Shown: in pieces, positions 7,337 to 13,863 of the stretch
Numbering within the stretch: the stretch's first letter is position 1
How the letters are laid out: every line of letters starts with the position of its first letter
DNA from: Palsa-504 sp003136255
GTDB lineage: Bacteria; Actinomycetota; Actinomycetes; Streptosporangiales; Streptosporangiaceae
NCBI GenBank assembly: GCA_003136255.1
Contig: PLDT01000137.1
Location: 1-25,056 of the forward strand
Length of the DNA stretch: 25,056 nucleotides
Direction of reading: 5' to 3'
The notes under the pieces: model-generated
Database searches by the model: none
Seen by the model: only the letters and a program-made list of their open reading frames with translations
What the model was told of the DNA's origin: nothing
Program-made: the position numbers and the translations under genes

Positions 7337-7367
7337 TGCGCCAGCAAAGGCTGATGCGCCAGCAAAG
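7332..7367 (+). repeat. Perfect 18-bp tandem duplication over the pseudogene stop codon
   Basis: GCTGATGCGCCAGCAAAG occurs at 7332-7349 and again, directly adjoining, at 7350-7367. The first copy contains the TGA stop of the acyl-CoA synthetase relic. It is typical of a slippage duplication in unconstrained DNA. Confidence 0.85.
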
Positions 7368-7444
7368 AAGCCGTTTACCAGCGGCCAAGCACCACGGCCG
7401 TTCGGGAAAAGTGATCTAGTAGTTCGCCGGGATCTCGTCGCTCG

Positions 7445-8212
7445 TCAGTTGCCAGGCACCCAAAGTACGATTCCGGCCGGCATGGCCGCGCCGGGAGAGG
7501 TAGTTCCCGCGAACACGCCGTTGATGTAGGCAGCTGCATCGCTTGCGAATGCGCCGTCATGGATCGCGGTCATTTGCAGGATCGAAGACACCTCTGTCTT
7601 GAGCTGCGCAGCTAGGTCATTAAGGGACAGGCCGCCGTCGCTTGTCCAGGCGACCTGCCCCGCCCGGATCGCTTCCGCACGGCTGATGATCTCGTATCGC
7701 TGGCCGGCCCGCGGCCCGGGACCTGGGCAGGTGTGGCCGCCCCAGGCACCTCCGCCCATCACGTGAGTTCCGTAGCCCTTGATGTCTACCGAGTCGGTGA
7801 CCTGCAGCGGGAACCCAGCGAACCTGCTGAGGACCTCGACCAGCTGCGCTGATGCGGTGAGCTGAGCATCGGTGAGCGGGTTCTCGGTGTTGCCGTCGTC
7901 GGCGTGCTCGATCGAGTACCAGGTTTCGTTGCCGGCCATCTCCGCCCAGGCGATCCAGCCCTTGCCGATCGGCCCGAACTGCCAGACTGAGCCGTCCTGC
8001 GCGATGCCGAAATGCGCGCTGACGGCGGCGGAGGAGCTGTTAAACAGATTGACGGTGGTCGGCTGCAGGTTCCCGACCATCGTGTGCATCACGACGCCCA
8101 TCATGGCCCCCGATCCCCAGGAGCCGTTGCTGGTCGGGAACGGGCTGTTATAGGTGATCGCCACCGGGCCAGTCACCCGGCCGTCAGGACCGATCTCCAG
8201 CTTGCCGGTCAT
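7445..8212 (-). CDS. Phage-type N-acetylmuramoyl-L-alanine amidase (Amidase_2/PGRP fold)
   Basis: This 255-residue protein has an N-terminal zinc amidase domain. VVMHTMVG supplies His43, and GGHTCPGPGPR supplies His160 and Cys162, the usual H...H-x-C zinc set. WYSIEHADDG (about 98-107) matches the Tyr/Glu strand of T7-lysozyme-like amidases. It would cut the lactyl-L-Ala bond of peptidoglycan. A C-terminal tail (about 185-255) with LNDLAAQLKTEVSSIL and AAYINGVFAG resembles tails seen on actinophage-style lysins and may bind cell wall or oligomerise. No signal peptide is seen, as expected for an endolysin needing a holin. Start ATG 8212 has AAAGGA about 6 bases upstream. No holin or other phage gene is nearby, so it is either a domesticated lysin or a phage remnant. 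Confidence 0.85.
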   Translation of the reverse strand: MTGKLEIGPDGRVTGPVAITYNSPFPTSNGSWGSGAMMGVVMHTMVGNLQPTTVNLFNSSSAAVSAHFGIAQDGSVWQFGPIGKGWIAWAEMAGNETWYSIEHADDGNTENPLTDAQLTASAQLVEVLSRFAGFPLQVTDSVDIKGYGTHVMGGGAWGGHTCPGPGPRAGQRYEIISRAEAIRAGQVAWTSDGGLSLNDLAAQLKTEVSSILQMTAIHDGAFASDAAAYINGVFAGTTSPGAAMPAGIVLWVPGN

Positions 8213-8399
8213 GGATATCCTTTCCAGCGGCGCGATGCCTCACATCATGAAGCTGTGCAGATGGATGTCAAGTAGGCGATAGCCGACAACCGGGCTGCAC
8301 CGTGTCTTCCTGGACTCCTCGGCGTCCCGGCCGTAGACCGCTTGCTGGATAATGGCGTAGATAAAGTACGAGGCGGGCAGCGGACAGGGCGGTGTTCCC

Positions 8400-8957
8400 A
8401 TGGAGACCTTCTGGGAGTCGTTCCGTCTGGACCCGCGGCAGCCGGGGCACGCGTCGATGCGCGCTTCGGACGCCGACCGGGAGATCGTCCGTGCCATGCT
8501 CGGCGATGCTTTCGCGGACGGGCGCCTCACCCGCGAGGAGTACGACGACAGGCTGAACACCCTGTACGGCAGCCGGACCCTCGGTGAAGTGTCCTCCCTG
8601 GTCACCGATCTCGTGCCGCTTTACGCCCCGCCCATGACACCCGCGCCGCTCCTGAGCGCAGATCTGAGGACGCGCGGCGCGCGCAAGTGGCGCAAGGACG
8701 TGGAGGGGTCGTTCGCGGCCTTCCTCGTCCCTAGCATCATCTGTACGGTGATCTGGATCGCCGCCACCGGCCGCGGCTTCTTCTGGCCCGCGTTCCCCAT
8801 GCTGTTCCTCGGGATCAACCTCATTAAAACGGTCGTGAACCGCGAATCGGTCATCGAGCGCGAGGTCCTCCGGCTGGAAGAGCAGGCGGCCAAGGACACC
8901 GCTCCGGAACTCCCCGCCAAACGCGGTGACCCGGGCGAGGCAAAGGAAGGGCGATAG
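8400..8957 (+). CDS. DUF1707 domain membrane protein
   Basis: This is a 185-residue protein. The N-terminal DUF1707 domain spans about 18-72 (MRASDADREIVRAMLGDAFA, GRLTREEYDDRL, TLGEVSSLVTDL), a short SHOCT-like module common in actinobacteria. After a linker, two membrane helices follow (about 100-118, FAAFLVPSIICTVIWIAA, and about 124-142, FFWPAFPMLFLGINLI). The charged C-terminal tail (about 147-185, Glu/Lys-rich) is probably cytoplasmic. No enzymatic motif is present and the function is unknown. No strong ribosome site precedes ATG 8400. A small hairpin (TAGAGC-TGCGG-GCTCTA, 8955-8971) covers the stop codon and may act as a weak terminator. Confidence 0.85.
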   Translation: METFWESFRLDPRQPGHASMRASDADREIVRAMLGDAFADGRLTREEYDDRLNTLYGSRTLGEVSSLVTDLVPLYAPPMTPAPLLSADLRTRGARKWRKDVEGSFAAFLVPSIICTVIWIAATGRGFFWPAFPMLFLGINLIKTVVNRESVIEREVLRLEEQAAKDTAPELPAKRGDPGEAKEGR

Positions 8958-9097
8958 AGCTGCGGGCTCTAGTCGTTCGCCGGGATCTGGTGACGGTTCC
9001 AACGGCCTTGCCGTGAGCCAACCGCAGGGTCAGCTGTCTGCCGGCTGCGCGGAAGCTGAACCCGCCCATTCGCCGCCCGGCCGCGAAGCTTTCCAGG

Positions 9098-9461
9098 ATG
9101 AAACGCAACCCGAAAAAGTCAGCTATCAGACTTATGGTTCCAGGCATGTACGAACCACCCAGCCGGTACNNACGTCACCGTCACGATTTCGCGCGACCAG
9201 GACGGCCAGCTTCCCGACCCGGTCGCGTTCGCGGTGGCGGCCGACGAGGCGGCATGGCGCAGGTCCGCCAACATCGTCAGCGCGCACATGGACGACAGGA
9301 TCATCAGCATCGTCACAGTGCACGCGCCAGACCGGTACGCGGCAGTGACCGTCGCCCACGCCGTCGTATCCGATGCGCTCAGGCATCGGGCCGCATCAGC
9401 CGGCCAGTCAGCCGGCGATGCCCGCGCCGGGGCGCAGACTCCACCACCGACGGCCGCCTGA
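9098..9461 (+). CDS. Unrecognised protein, interrupted by gap 9170-9171
   Basis: Before the gap, ATG 9098 (or an in-frame ATG 9146) reads MYEPPSRY. After the gap, a different frame from 9174 reads VTVTISRDQDGQLPDPVAFA, then DEAAWRRSANIVSAHMDDRI, a STVTVHAPDRYAAVTVAHAV-like segment and a low-complexity Ala/Pro tail, stopping at TGA 9459-9461. The smooth join MYEPPSRY...VTVTISRDQDG suggests one small gene of about 100-120 residues with a wrongly sized gap. The protein is soluble-looking, alpha/beta in composition, and has no signal peptide or membrane helix. I do not recognise the family. It lies between the DUF1707 gene and the NO synthase, on the same strand as both. Confidence 0.55.
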
Positions 9462-9572
9462 GTCAGGATCCGAGGCTGCCAGGAAATGACATGATAAAGC
9501 TAGAAATTATCTAATTGGCGCGGCCGTGCCAGGGAATTACGTAAGAGCGGCAACCTGCCACCGTCGGCTGAA

Positions 9573-9597
9573 CTTTCCCGTACCCTTTGACGGAAAG
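9573..9597. promoter_or_regulatory. Inverted repeat upstream of NO synthase
   Basis: CTTTCCCGT and ACGGAAAG form an imperfect inverted repeat (one extra C) around ACCCTTTG-like spacing. It includes a TTGACG hexamer (9587-9592) that could be a -35 element, though I see no good -10 at 17 bp. It lies 59 bp upstream of the NO synthase start and is a candidate operator. Confidence 0.35.
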
Positions 9598-9655
9598 GTC
9601 ACATGAAGTCACGGTAGGTAACCACAACCTGCCCAGCTAATGGTGGTGATAAAGG

Positions 9656-10831
9656 ATGCGCTGGTTAGCCCGTCGGCCGTCAGCGAATGCGAGCCCGCCG
9701 CAGGCGGATCTGGCCGACGCCGGCCCGTGCGATGCCGATGACGCACTGCCGGACACCGGCGAGCTACTAGCGGCGGCCGAGCGGTTCATCACGCAATTCC
9801 ATGATGAGAACCCGGGGGCGGGTGCTTTCGCCTACCGGATGCGGCAGGTCCATGACGAGGTTAGGTCGCACGGGACGTACCGGCACACTCGCGAGGAGCT
9901 CGCGTTCGCTGCTCGCGTCGCATGGCGGAACAGCTCGCGCTGCATCGGCCGGATGTACTGGCGTACGCTGCGGGTCAGAGACCTGCGGCAGGTGAGCGCT
10001 GCGGCTCAGATCGCGGCTGAATGTTTCACCCATCTGCGCGAGGCCACCAACGCCGGACGGATCAGGCCGATGATCACCGTCTTCGCGCCGGATGCCCCCG
10101 CACGGCCAGGTCCGCGCATCCTCAATGCGCAGCTGACCGGCTACGCCGGTCATCGGCCCGGCCAGGCCGTGATCGGGGACGCGGCGCACCTGGAGATCAC
10201 CCGCCTGGCCCGGAAACTCGGCTGGCGGGCCGGCGATCCGCCCGGCCCGTTCGACCTGCTCCCGCTGATCATTCAATCGCCGGGATTACCGCCAGCCTGT
10301 TTCGAGCTGCCCAAGGACGCCGTACTCGAGGTCCCGCTCCGTCACCCGGACCTGGCTTGGTTCCGCGAGTTGCGGCTTCGCTGGTACGCGGTCCCGGTGA
10401 TCAGCGACATGTACCTGGAGGCGGGAGGCATCCGCTATCCGGCCGCTCCGTTCAACGGCTGGTACATGTGCACGGAGATCGGCTCTCGTGACCTCGGCGA
10501 CGAGGACCGGTACAACCAGTTGCCGGAAATCGCCGCCCGGATGGGCCTGAGCACCGACAACCCCCGGACGCTGTGGAAGGATCGCGCCGTCACCGAGCTG
10601 AACGTGGCCGTACTGCACTCCTACGAGACGTCCGGGGTGAAGATCGCCGACCATCACACCGAGTCGGAGCGTTTCCTGGCGCATATCGAGAAAGAACAGC
10701 AGCACGGCCGACGCTGCCCGGCCGACTGGTCCTGGATCGTGCCGCCCGCAGCGGGCTCGACCACGCCGGTGTTTCACCGCACCTACGACGACTTCGACGC
10801 GTCGCCGAACTTCTACCGGCACGCCCGTTAG
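9656..10831 (+). CDS. nos: Bacterial nitric oxide synthase, oxygenase domain only
   Basis: This 391-residue protein matches bacterial NOS oxygenases. The haem thiolate motif WRNSSRCIGRMYW has Cys96. The substrate-arginine site PFNGWYMCTEIGSRDL has Glu274, followed by DEDRYNQLPEIA. The C-terminal signature is DHHTESERF ... PADWSWIVPP ... TPVFHRTYDDF. It should oxidise L-arginine to citrulline and NO using haem and a pterin such as tetrahydrofolate. It has no reductase domain, as is normal for bacteria, so electrons must come from a partner. It is slightly longer than the 360-370 residues of Bacillus enzymes because of about 30 extra N-terminal residues. Start ATG 9656 follows GGTGGTG. The gene converges on a flavohaemoglobin-like gene, with 17 bp between stops. 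Confidence 0.96.
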   Translation: MRWLARRPSANASPPQADLADAGPCDADDALPDTGELLAAAERFITQFHDENPGAGAFAYRMRQVHDEVRSHGTYRHTREELAFAARVAWRNSSRCIGRMYWRTLRVRDLRQVSAAAQIAAECFTHLREATNAGRIRPMITVFAPDAPARPGPRILNAQLTGYAGHRPGQAVIGDAAHLEITRLARKLGWRAGDPPGPFDLLPLIIQSPGLPPACFELPKDAVLEVPLRHPDLAWFRELRLRWYAVPVISDMYLEAGGIRYPAAPFNGWYMCTEIGSRDLGDEDRYNQLPEIAARMGLSTDNPRTLWKDRAVTELNVAVLHSYETSGVKIADHHTESERFLAHIEKEQQHGRRCPADWSWIVPPAAGSTTPVFHRTYDDFDASPNFYRHAR

Positions 10832-10848
10832 CGGGCGGCTGGCCCGGT

Positions 10849-12387
10849 TCAGGTGCCGGTGCCGGTCCGGGGTTTGCCCGCCAGCAGGGCATCGTCGAAG
10901 TGAATGCGCTCCTGCTCGAGGCCCGCCCGGGCGAGCACCCGGATGGTCTCGCGCACCATCTCCGGCGGGCCCGCGACGTACGCCTCGCACTCGGTATGCG
11001 GCATGTACCGAGCGGCGACCCGGCCGACGTTGCCCTGCATCCCGTCGAAGGCGGGGTCGTCAGAGGTCACCGGGATCAGCTGGAACTCACGGTAGGCATC
11101 CTCAAGCCGCCAGAGAGCCGGCAGGTCATAAAGCTCCTGCCGGCGCCGCGCCCCGTAGTAGAGATAGATCCGCCGCGGCGTCACGGCCGACGTGCGCACC
11201 GCTTGCTCGATGATCGCCTTGATCGGCGACAGCCCGGTGCCGCCAGCCACGCACAACAGGTCGCGGCCCTCGGCCCGCTCCAGCGTCATCGTGCCAACAG
11301 GGGGGCCCAGCACCAGCTCAGAGCCGGGCGATGTGTAGCGCACCAGCGCGTTGCTCACCCAGCCGCCAGGAATCGCCTTCACGTGCAGCGCTAAGAGGCC
11401 ATCGTCGCGCGGCATGCACGCGATCGAGTATGACCGCCAGACCCGCGGCCAGCGCGGTGTCTGCACGGTCAGGTGCTGGCCCGCCATGAACGGCAGGGGC
11501 TGATCTGGTGCGATGGTCAGCACGGCGACGTCGTCCGCCCGGTGGTCAACGTTGACCACCTCAGCGGTCCATGAGGCCGGACTCGTGGCGGCGTCCTGCT
11601 CTGCCGCCTTGATCATCAGCGATGAGCCAGCTACGTAGATCTGAGTCCATGCCTCTTGCGCCTCGCTGGTGAAGGCATCTCGGGCGAAGGCCCGAAGCGT
11701 CGCCAGCAGCGCCGTGCCCACCGCCTCGTACATCTCCGGCTCAACCTGGTACTTGCGATGGTCCCGACCCAGTTGGGAGAGGTAGGCAGCCATCTCATCC
11801 GGCGTGGACAAGCTCTCCACGATCCGGCCGAGGGCACGGAACAGCCGGTCCCGCTGCTCATCCATGGCCGGCGGGAACAGCTGGCGAAGGTGCGGCTGGC
11901 GGAGGAACAGCTGGCCGTAGAAGAAGCCCACCGCCTTGTCGCCAGCGTCGGCGACGTAGCGGAAAGTCTCCTTGATCGCCGCGATCGCCGGGTCGGGTTC
12001 GCCCCCAGCCGGCTCCAGGACGGCAGCCGGCTGCTGGACGGGATCCGGCTGCTGGCCTGGCCCCGGTTCCCCGCGCTCCGCTTCAGGTGCCGCAGTCGCA
12101 GGAGGCTGGGCCGCGTGCGAGGGCACCTGCCTCCTCGGCAGCTCCTGGACCTGGGCCTCCTGGTCAGCAGCATCCGGCCGCCCGGCCGTCTCCTGCGGTG
12201 CCGACCACCCGCCGGGCGGGGCCAGCGGTGCGGGTGCGGAGAGGAGTTCCTGTTCAGCGTCAGCATCCATGGCCCGCAGGGCCTTATGCAGCCGGGTCAG
12301 CGTCTCCAGATCCTTGCTCCACGAGCGCCCCTGCCACCAGGACGCTAAGCCCCGGCGGCTATTCTGCTCGGCTTCCGTCGCGGTCAC
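10849..12387 (-). CDS. Flavohaemoglobin-like globin/FAD/NAD(P)H reductase with long N-terminal extension
   Basis: The protein has 512 residues. After a ~130-residue Pro/Gln/Ala/Glu-rich extension comes a globin domain (about 133-262) with FFYGQLF (likely B10 Tyr157) and GRDHRKYQV (proximal His210). An FAD-binding barrel with RSYS (318-321) and an NAD(P)-binding domain with AGGTGLSP (381-388) and YVAGPPEMV follow. Flavohaemoglobins are NO dioxygenases that turn NO and O2 into nitrate. Here it adjoins an NO synthase, so it may protect against self-made NO; its reductase might alternatively feed electrons to the synthase. Start GTG 12387 has GGCGGG 7 bases upstream. The N-terminal extension is absent from classical Hmp (about 400 residues) and its role is unknown. 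Confidence 0.92.
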   Translation of the reverse strand: MTATEAEQNSRRGLASWWQGRSWSKDLETLTRLHKALRAMDADAEQELLSAPAPLAPPGGWSAPQETAGRPDAADQEAQVQELPRRQVPSHAAQPPATAAPEAERGEPGPGQQPDPVQQPAAVLEPAGGEPDPAIAAIKETFRYVADAGDKAVGFFYGQLFLRQPHLRQLFPPAMDEQRDRLFRALGRIVESLSTPDEMAAYLSQLGRDHRKYQVEPEMYEAVGTALLATLRAFARDAFTSEAQEAWTQIYVAGSSLMIKAAEQDAATSPASWTAEVVNVDHRADDVAVLTIAPDQPLPFMAGQHLTVQTPRWPRVWRSYSIACMPRDDGLLALHVKAIPGGWVSNALVRYTSPGSELVLGPPVGTMTLERAEGRDLLCVAGGTGLSPIKAIIEQAVRTSAVTPRRIYLYYGARRRQELYDLPALWRLEDAYREFQLIPVTSDDPAFDGMQGNVGRVAARYMPHTECEAYVAGPPEMVRETIRVLARAGLEQERIHFDDALLAGKPRTGTGT

Positions 12388-12558
12388 GCCGTGACCCGCC
12401 GGGCTTCGGCGACGGCCTTCGGCTGAGTCTGGACGCGGTCGGCGAGCTCACCCGACTGATCGCGGCATGGCATCGCTGTCTCCGATTTCGCTCATCCGGC
12501 CTACTCTCCAAAGACTTATGAACACGCAGCGTACTTATGTGATCCTATACTGTGAGAT

Positions 12559-12576
12559 ACCGACCGCTCGGTCCGT
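12559..12576. promoter_or_regulatory. TetR-type operator-like palindrome
   Basis: ACCGACCGCTCGGTCCGT has a perfect GACCG-CT-CGGTC core, and 7 of 9 half-site positions agree. Similar GACCG/CGGTC palindromes are typical of TetR-family operators in actinobacteria. It lies about 170 bp upstream of the flavohaemoglobin start and 200 bp upstream of DUF2182. The regulator is unknown. Confidence 0.4.
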
Positions 12577-12713
12577 CTGCGAAATTTCACCTGACGCAAT
12601 TGCGAATTCGCCCAGGCCTGCGCAGGTAGTCACTTATGTCCGTCGTGTTAAGCGGAAGCCCAGCCGTGATCCCGATTCTCGGCGCGCGCGAGCGACCTCT
12701 CGGGGCAGAACCG

Positions 12714-12742
12714 TTGACGCAACCAGACGGTTGCCATAGAGT
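12714..12742 (+). promoter_or_regulatory. Sigma-70-type promoter of the DUF2182 gene
   Basis: TTGACG (12714-12719) and TAGAGT (12737-12742) are separated by exactly 17 bp, close to the housekeeping consensus. The -10 lies 34 bp upstream of the ATG at 12777, leaving a short leader. Confidence 0.65.
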
Positions 12743-12762
12743 AGCAACCGTTGGGTTGCTAC
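12719..12762. promoter_or_regulatory. Twin palindromic operators GCAACC-N4-GGTTGC
   Basis: GCAACC-AGAC-GGTTGC (12719-12734) and GCAACC-GTTG-GGTTGC (12744-12759) share identical arms and are spaced 25 bp start to start. The second extends to 9-bp arms (GTAGCAACC/GGTTGCTAC, 12741-12762). The first overlaps the -35 edge and spacer; the second covers the -10 edge and start-site region. This placement fits repression by a dimeric regulator bound as a pair. The 17-bp spacer argues against a MerR-type activator, which usually needs 19-20 bp. Regulator identity is unknown. Confidence 0.7.
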
Positions 12763-12776
12763 TTGCGGGAGGCGTC

Positions 12777-13445
12777 ATGGCTGATCACGGATCCACCAGC
12801 ACCTTCGCGGCCGCCATGACGGCCCCGCTGGCAGCGGCGCTGACGGCGACGCTGGGGCTCGCCGCCGCGTCCTGGGTCATCGCGGTCTGGCAGATGCGCG
12901 GGATGGACATGGGGGTCGCGACCCGGCTCGGCTCGTTTGCGTTCTTCATCGCCGTGTGGGTGGTGATGATGGCCGCGATGATGCTGCCGGGCGCGGCCCC
13001 CGCCGTGCTCAGACGCGCTCAGGCCAGCGGCGGGGTGCGCGCCGTGCCGCTGTACATCGGGTCCTACCTCGCGGTCTGGGCCCTGGTGGGCGCGGCCGTG
13101 TACGCGCTGTACCGCCCGCACGGCTATGTCGCCGCCGCAGTCGTGGTGATCGCGGCCGGTGTCTACGAGTTCACGCCGCTCAAGCGGCACTTCCGCCGAC
13201 GCTGCCATGACGGCGTCCGCTCCGGATGGGGGTTCGGGCTGTGCTGCGCGGGCTCGAGCATCGGGCAGATGGCCATGCTGGCGGCGCTGGGCGTCATGAG
13301 CGTCACCTGGATGTCGGTGATCGCCGTCCTGGCCCTGAGCCAGAAGCTGCTGCCCGCCAAAGCCGCCGTCGATGTGCCAGTGGCGCTCGCGATCGTCGGG
13401 CTCGGTATCTGGATCATCCTCGCGCCATCATCGGTTCCCGGCTGA
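12777..13445 (+). CDS. DUF2182 multi-pass membrane protein
   Basis: This 222-residue, strongly hydrophobic protein has about six membrane helices. DUF2182 hallmarks are VWVVMMAAMMLPGAAPAVL near 65-80, the YEFTPLKRHFRRRCHDGVR segment near 136-154 and WGFGLCCAGSSIGQMAMLAA near 156-175. The family is called a predicted metal-binding membrane protein because of its conserved Cys, Met and His residues, but its biochemistry is not established. ATG 12777 is preceded by GGGAGG at 4 bases' spacing and lies just downstream of a good promoter; a start further upstream at 12636 would place that promoter inside the gene. It is divergent from the flavohaemoglobin. The controlled promoter with twin palindromes suggests induction by a specific signal, possibly metal, sulfur or NO stress. 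Confidence 0.88.
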   Translation: MADHGSTSTFAAAMTAPLAAALTATLGLAAASWVIAVWQMRGMDMGVATRLGSFAFFIAVWVVMMAAMMLPGAAPAVLRRAQASGGVRAVPLYIGSYLAVWALVGAAVYALYRPHGYVAAAVVVIAAGVYEFTPLKRHFRRRCHDGVRSGWGFGLCCAGSSIGQMAMLAALGVMSVTWMSVIAVLALSQKLLPAKAAVDVPVALAIVGLGIWIILAPSSVPG

Positions 13446-13567
13446 CCACCAACGACCGGTCACAAGTCCGGAACGCGTAAAGAATGGCTTGCCGCTCGCT
13501 CGCCGACCCGCCACGCGATCCGATCCGTCAGGCCGCAACTCGACATCGCGACATTCCGGACACCGAT

Positions 13568-13620
13568 CATGATCACGGGTACTTTTGGCCCGTATGCGGC
13601 CATTTGTGCCCGCGATCATG
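13568..13620. repeat. 53-bp imperfect palindrome, REP-like
   Basis: The 23-base left arm (CATGATCACGGG... to TGGCC, 13568-13590) and right arm (13598-13620) match at 18 of 23 positions around a CGTATGC spacer. The only differences are two single bases and a TTT/AAA triplet, which would form a symmetric internal loop. The outer end is itself palindromic (GATCATGATC, 13565-13574). The left arm contains GGTACTTTTGGCCC, which resembles a DevR box. Because the resemblance recurs in mirror image and no gene starts here, I favour a repeated palindromic element or a terminator. Confidence 0.6.
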
Positions 13621-13729
13621 AAACGGCCCCACCCGAGGGCGCTTCCCTAAGATTGCCGCCAGCCACCAGCCGCCCGCCGCCCGCCCGCCCGCCCGCCAGC
13701 CGCCAGGCCGTCCGCCAGCCGGCCGAACG

Positions 13730-13758
13730 CCCGGGCCTGCTCCACCGGCAGGCCCGGG
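13730..13758. terminator. Bidirectional terminator-like hairpin
   Basis: CCCGGGCCTGC and GCAGGCCCGGG form a perfect 11-bp stem with a 7-base loop (TCCACCG). It lies between the convergent DUF2182 and dps genes, about 105 bp beyond the dps stop. No U-tract follows on either strand. Confidence 0.55.
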
Positions 13759-13863
13759 TCGCTCACGCGTCCCCCACAAGGAGATCGGCGCGATACTGGC
13801 CGGGACTGTGGCACGGCTACGAGCTGGGACTATCCTCTCCTGCCGTTAGGTGCCTGCCTCGGG

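Larger units (their letters stand above)
12388..12776. other. Divergent control region between flavohaemoglobin and DUF2182 genes
   Basis: No convincing gene is seen; small frames here lie over regulatory sequence. From left to right it holds three copies of ACTTATG (12514-12520, 12533-12539, 12632-12638), the first two 19 bp apart. It also holds an operator-like palindrome (12559-12576) and the DUF2182 promoter with twin palindromes (12714-12762). The middle part (about 12510-12610) is notably AT-richer than its surroundings, as expected for promoters. Confidence 0.6.
13446..13863. other. Convergent intergenic region with palindromes and low-complexity DNA
   Basis: No gene is supported. The region contains a 53-bp imperfect palindrome (13568-13620), a CCCG-type simple-sequence stretch (about 13672-13720) and a perfect 11-bp hairpin (13730-13758). 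The frames that cross it are Pro/Arg-rich translations of the simple sequence. It separates two convergent genes, so it probably serves mainly for termination. Confidence 0.6.

Noticed and set aside
8955..8971. TAGAGC-TGCGG-GCTCTA as a regulatory operator
   Set aside because: It overlaps the DUF1707 stop codon and is short; a weak terminator or chance is more likely, so it is only mentioned with that gene.
12636..12776. Upstream start giving DUF2182 47 extra residues
   Set aside because: The extension would be encoded across the promoter and both palindromes and has no membrane or family similarity; ATG 12777 has a GGGAGG site.
13578..13591. GGTACTTTTGGCCC as a fifth DevR box
   Set aside because: It is one arm of a larger palindrome in a convergent intergenic region with no downstream gene start, so I list it as a palindromic element instead.
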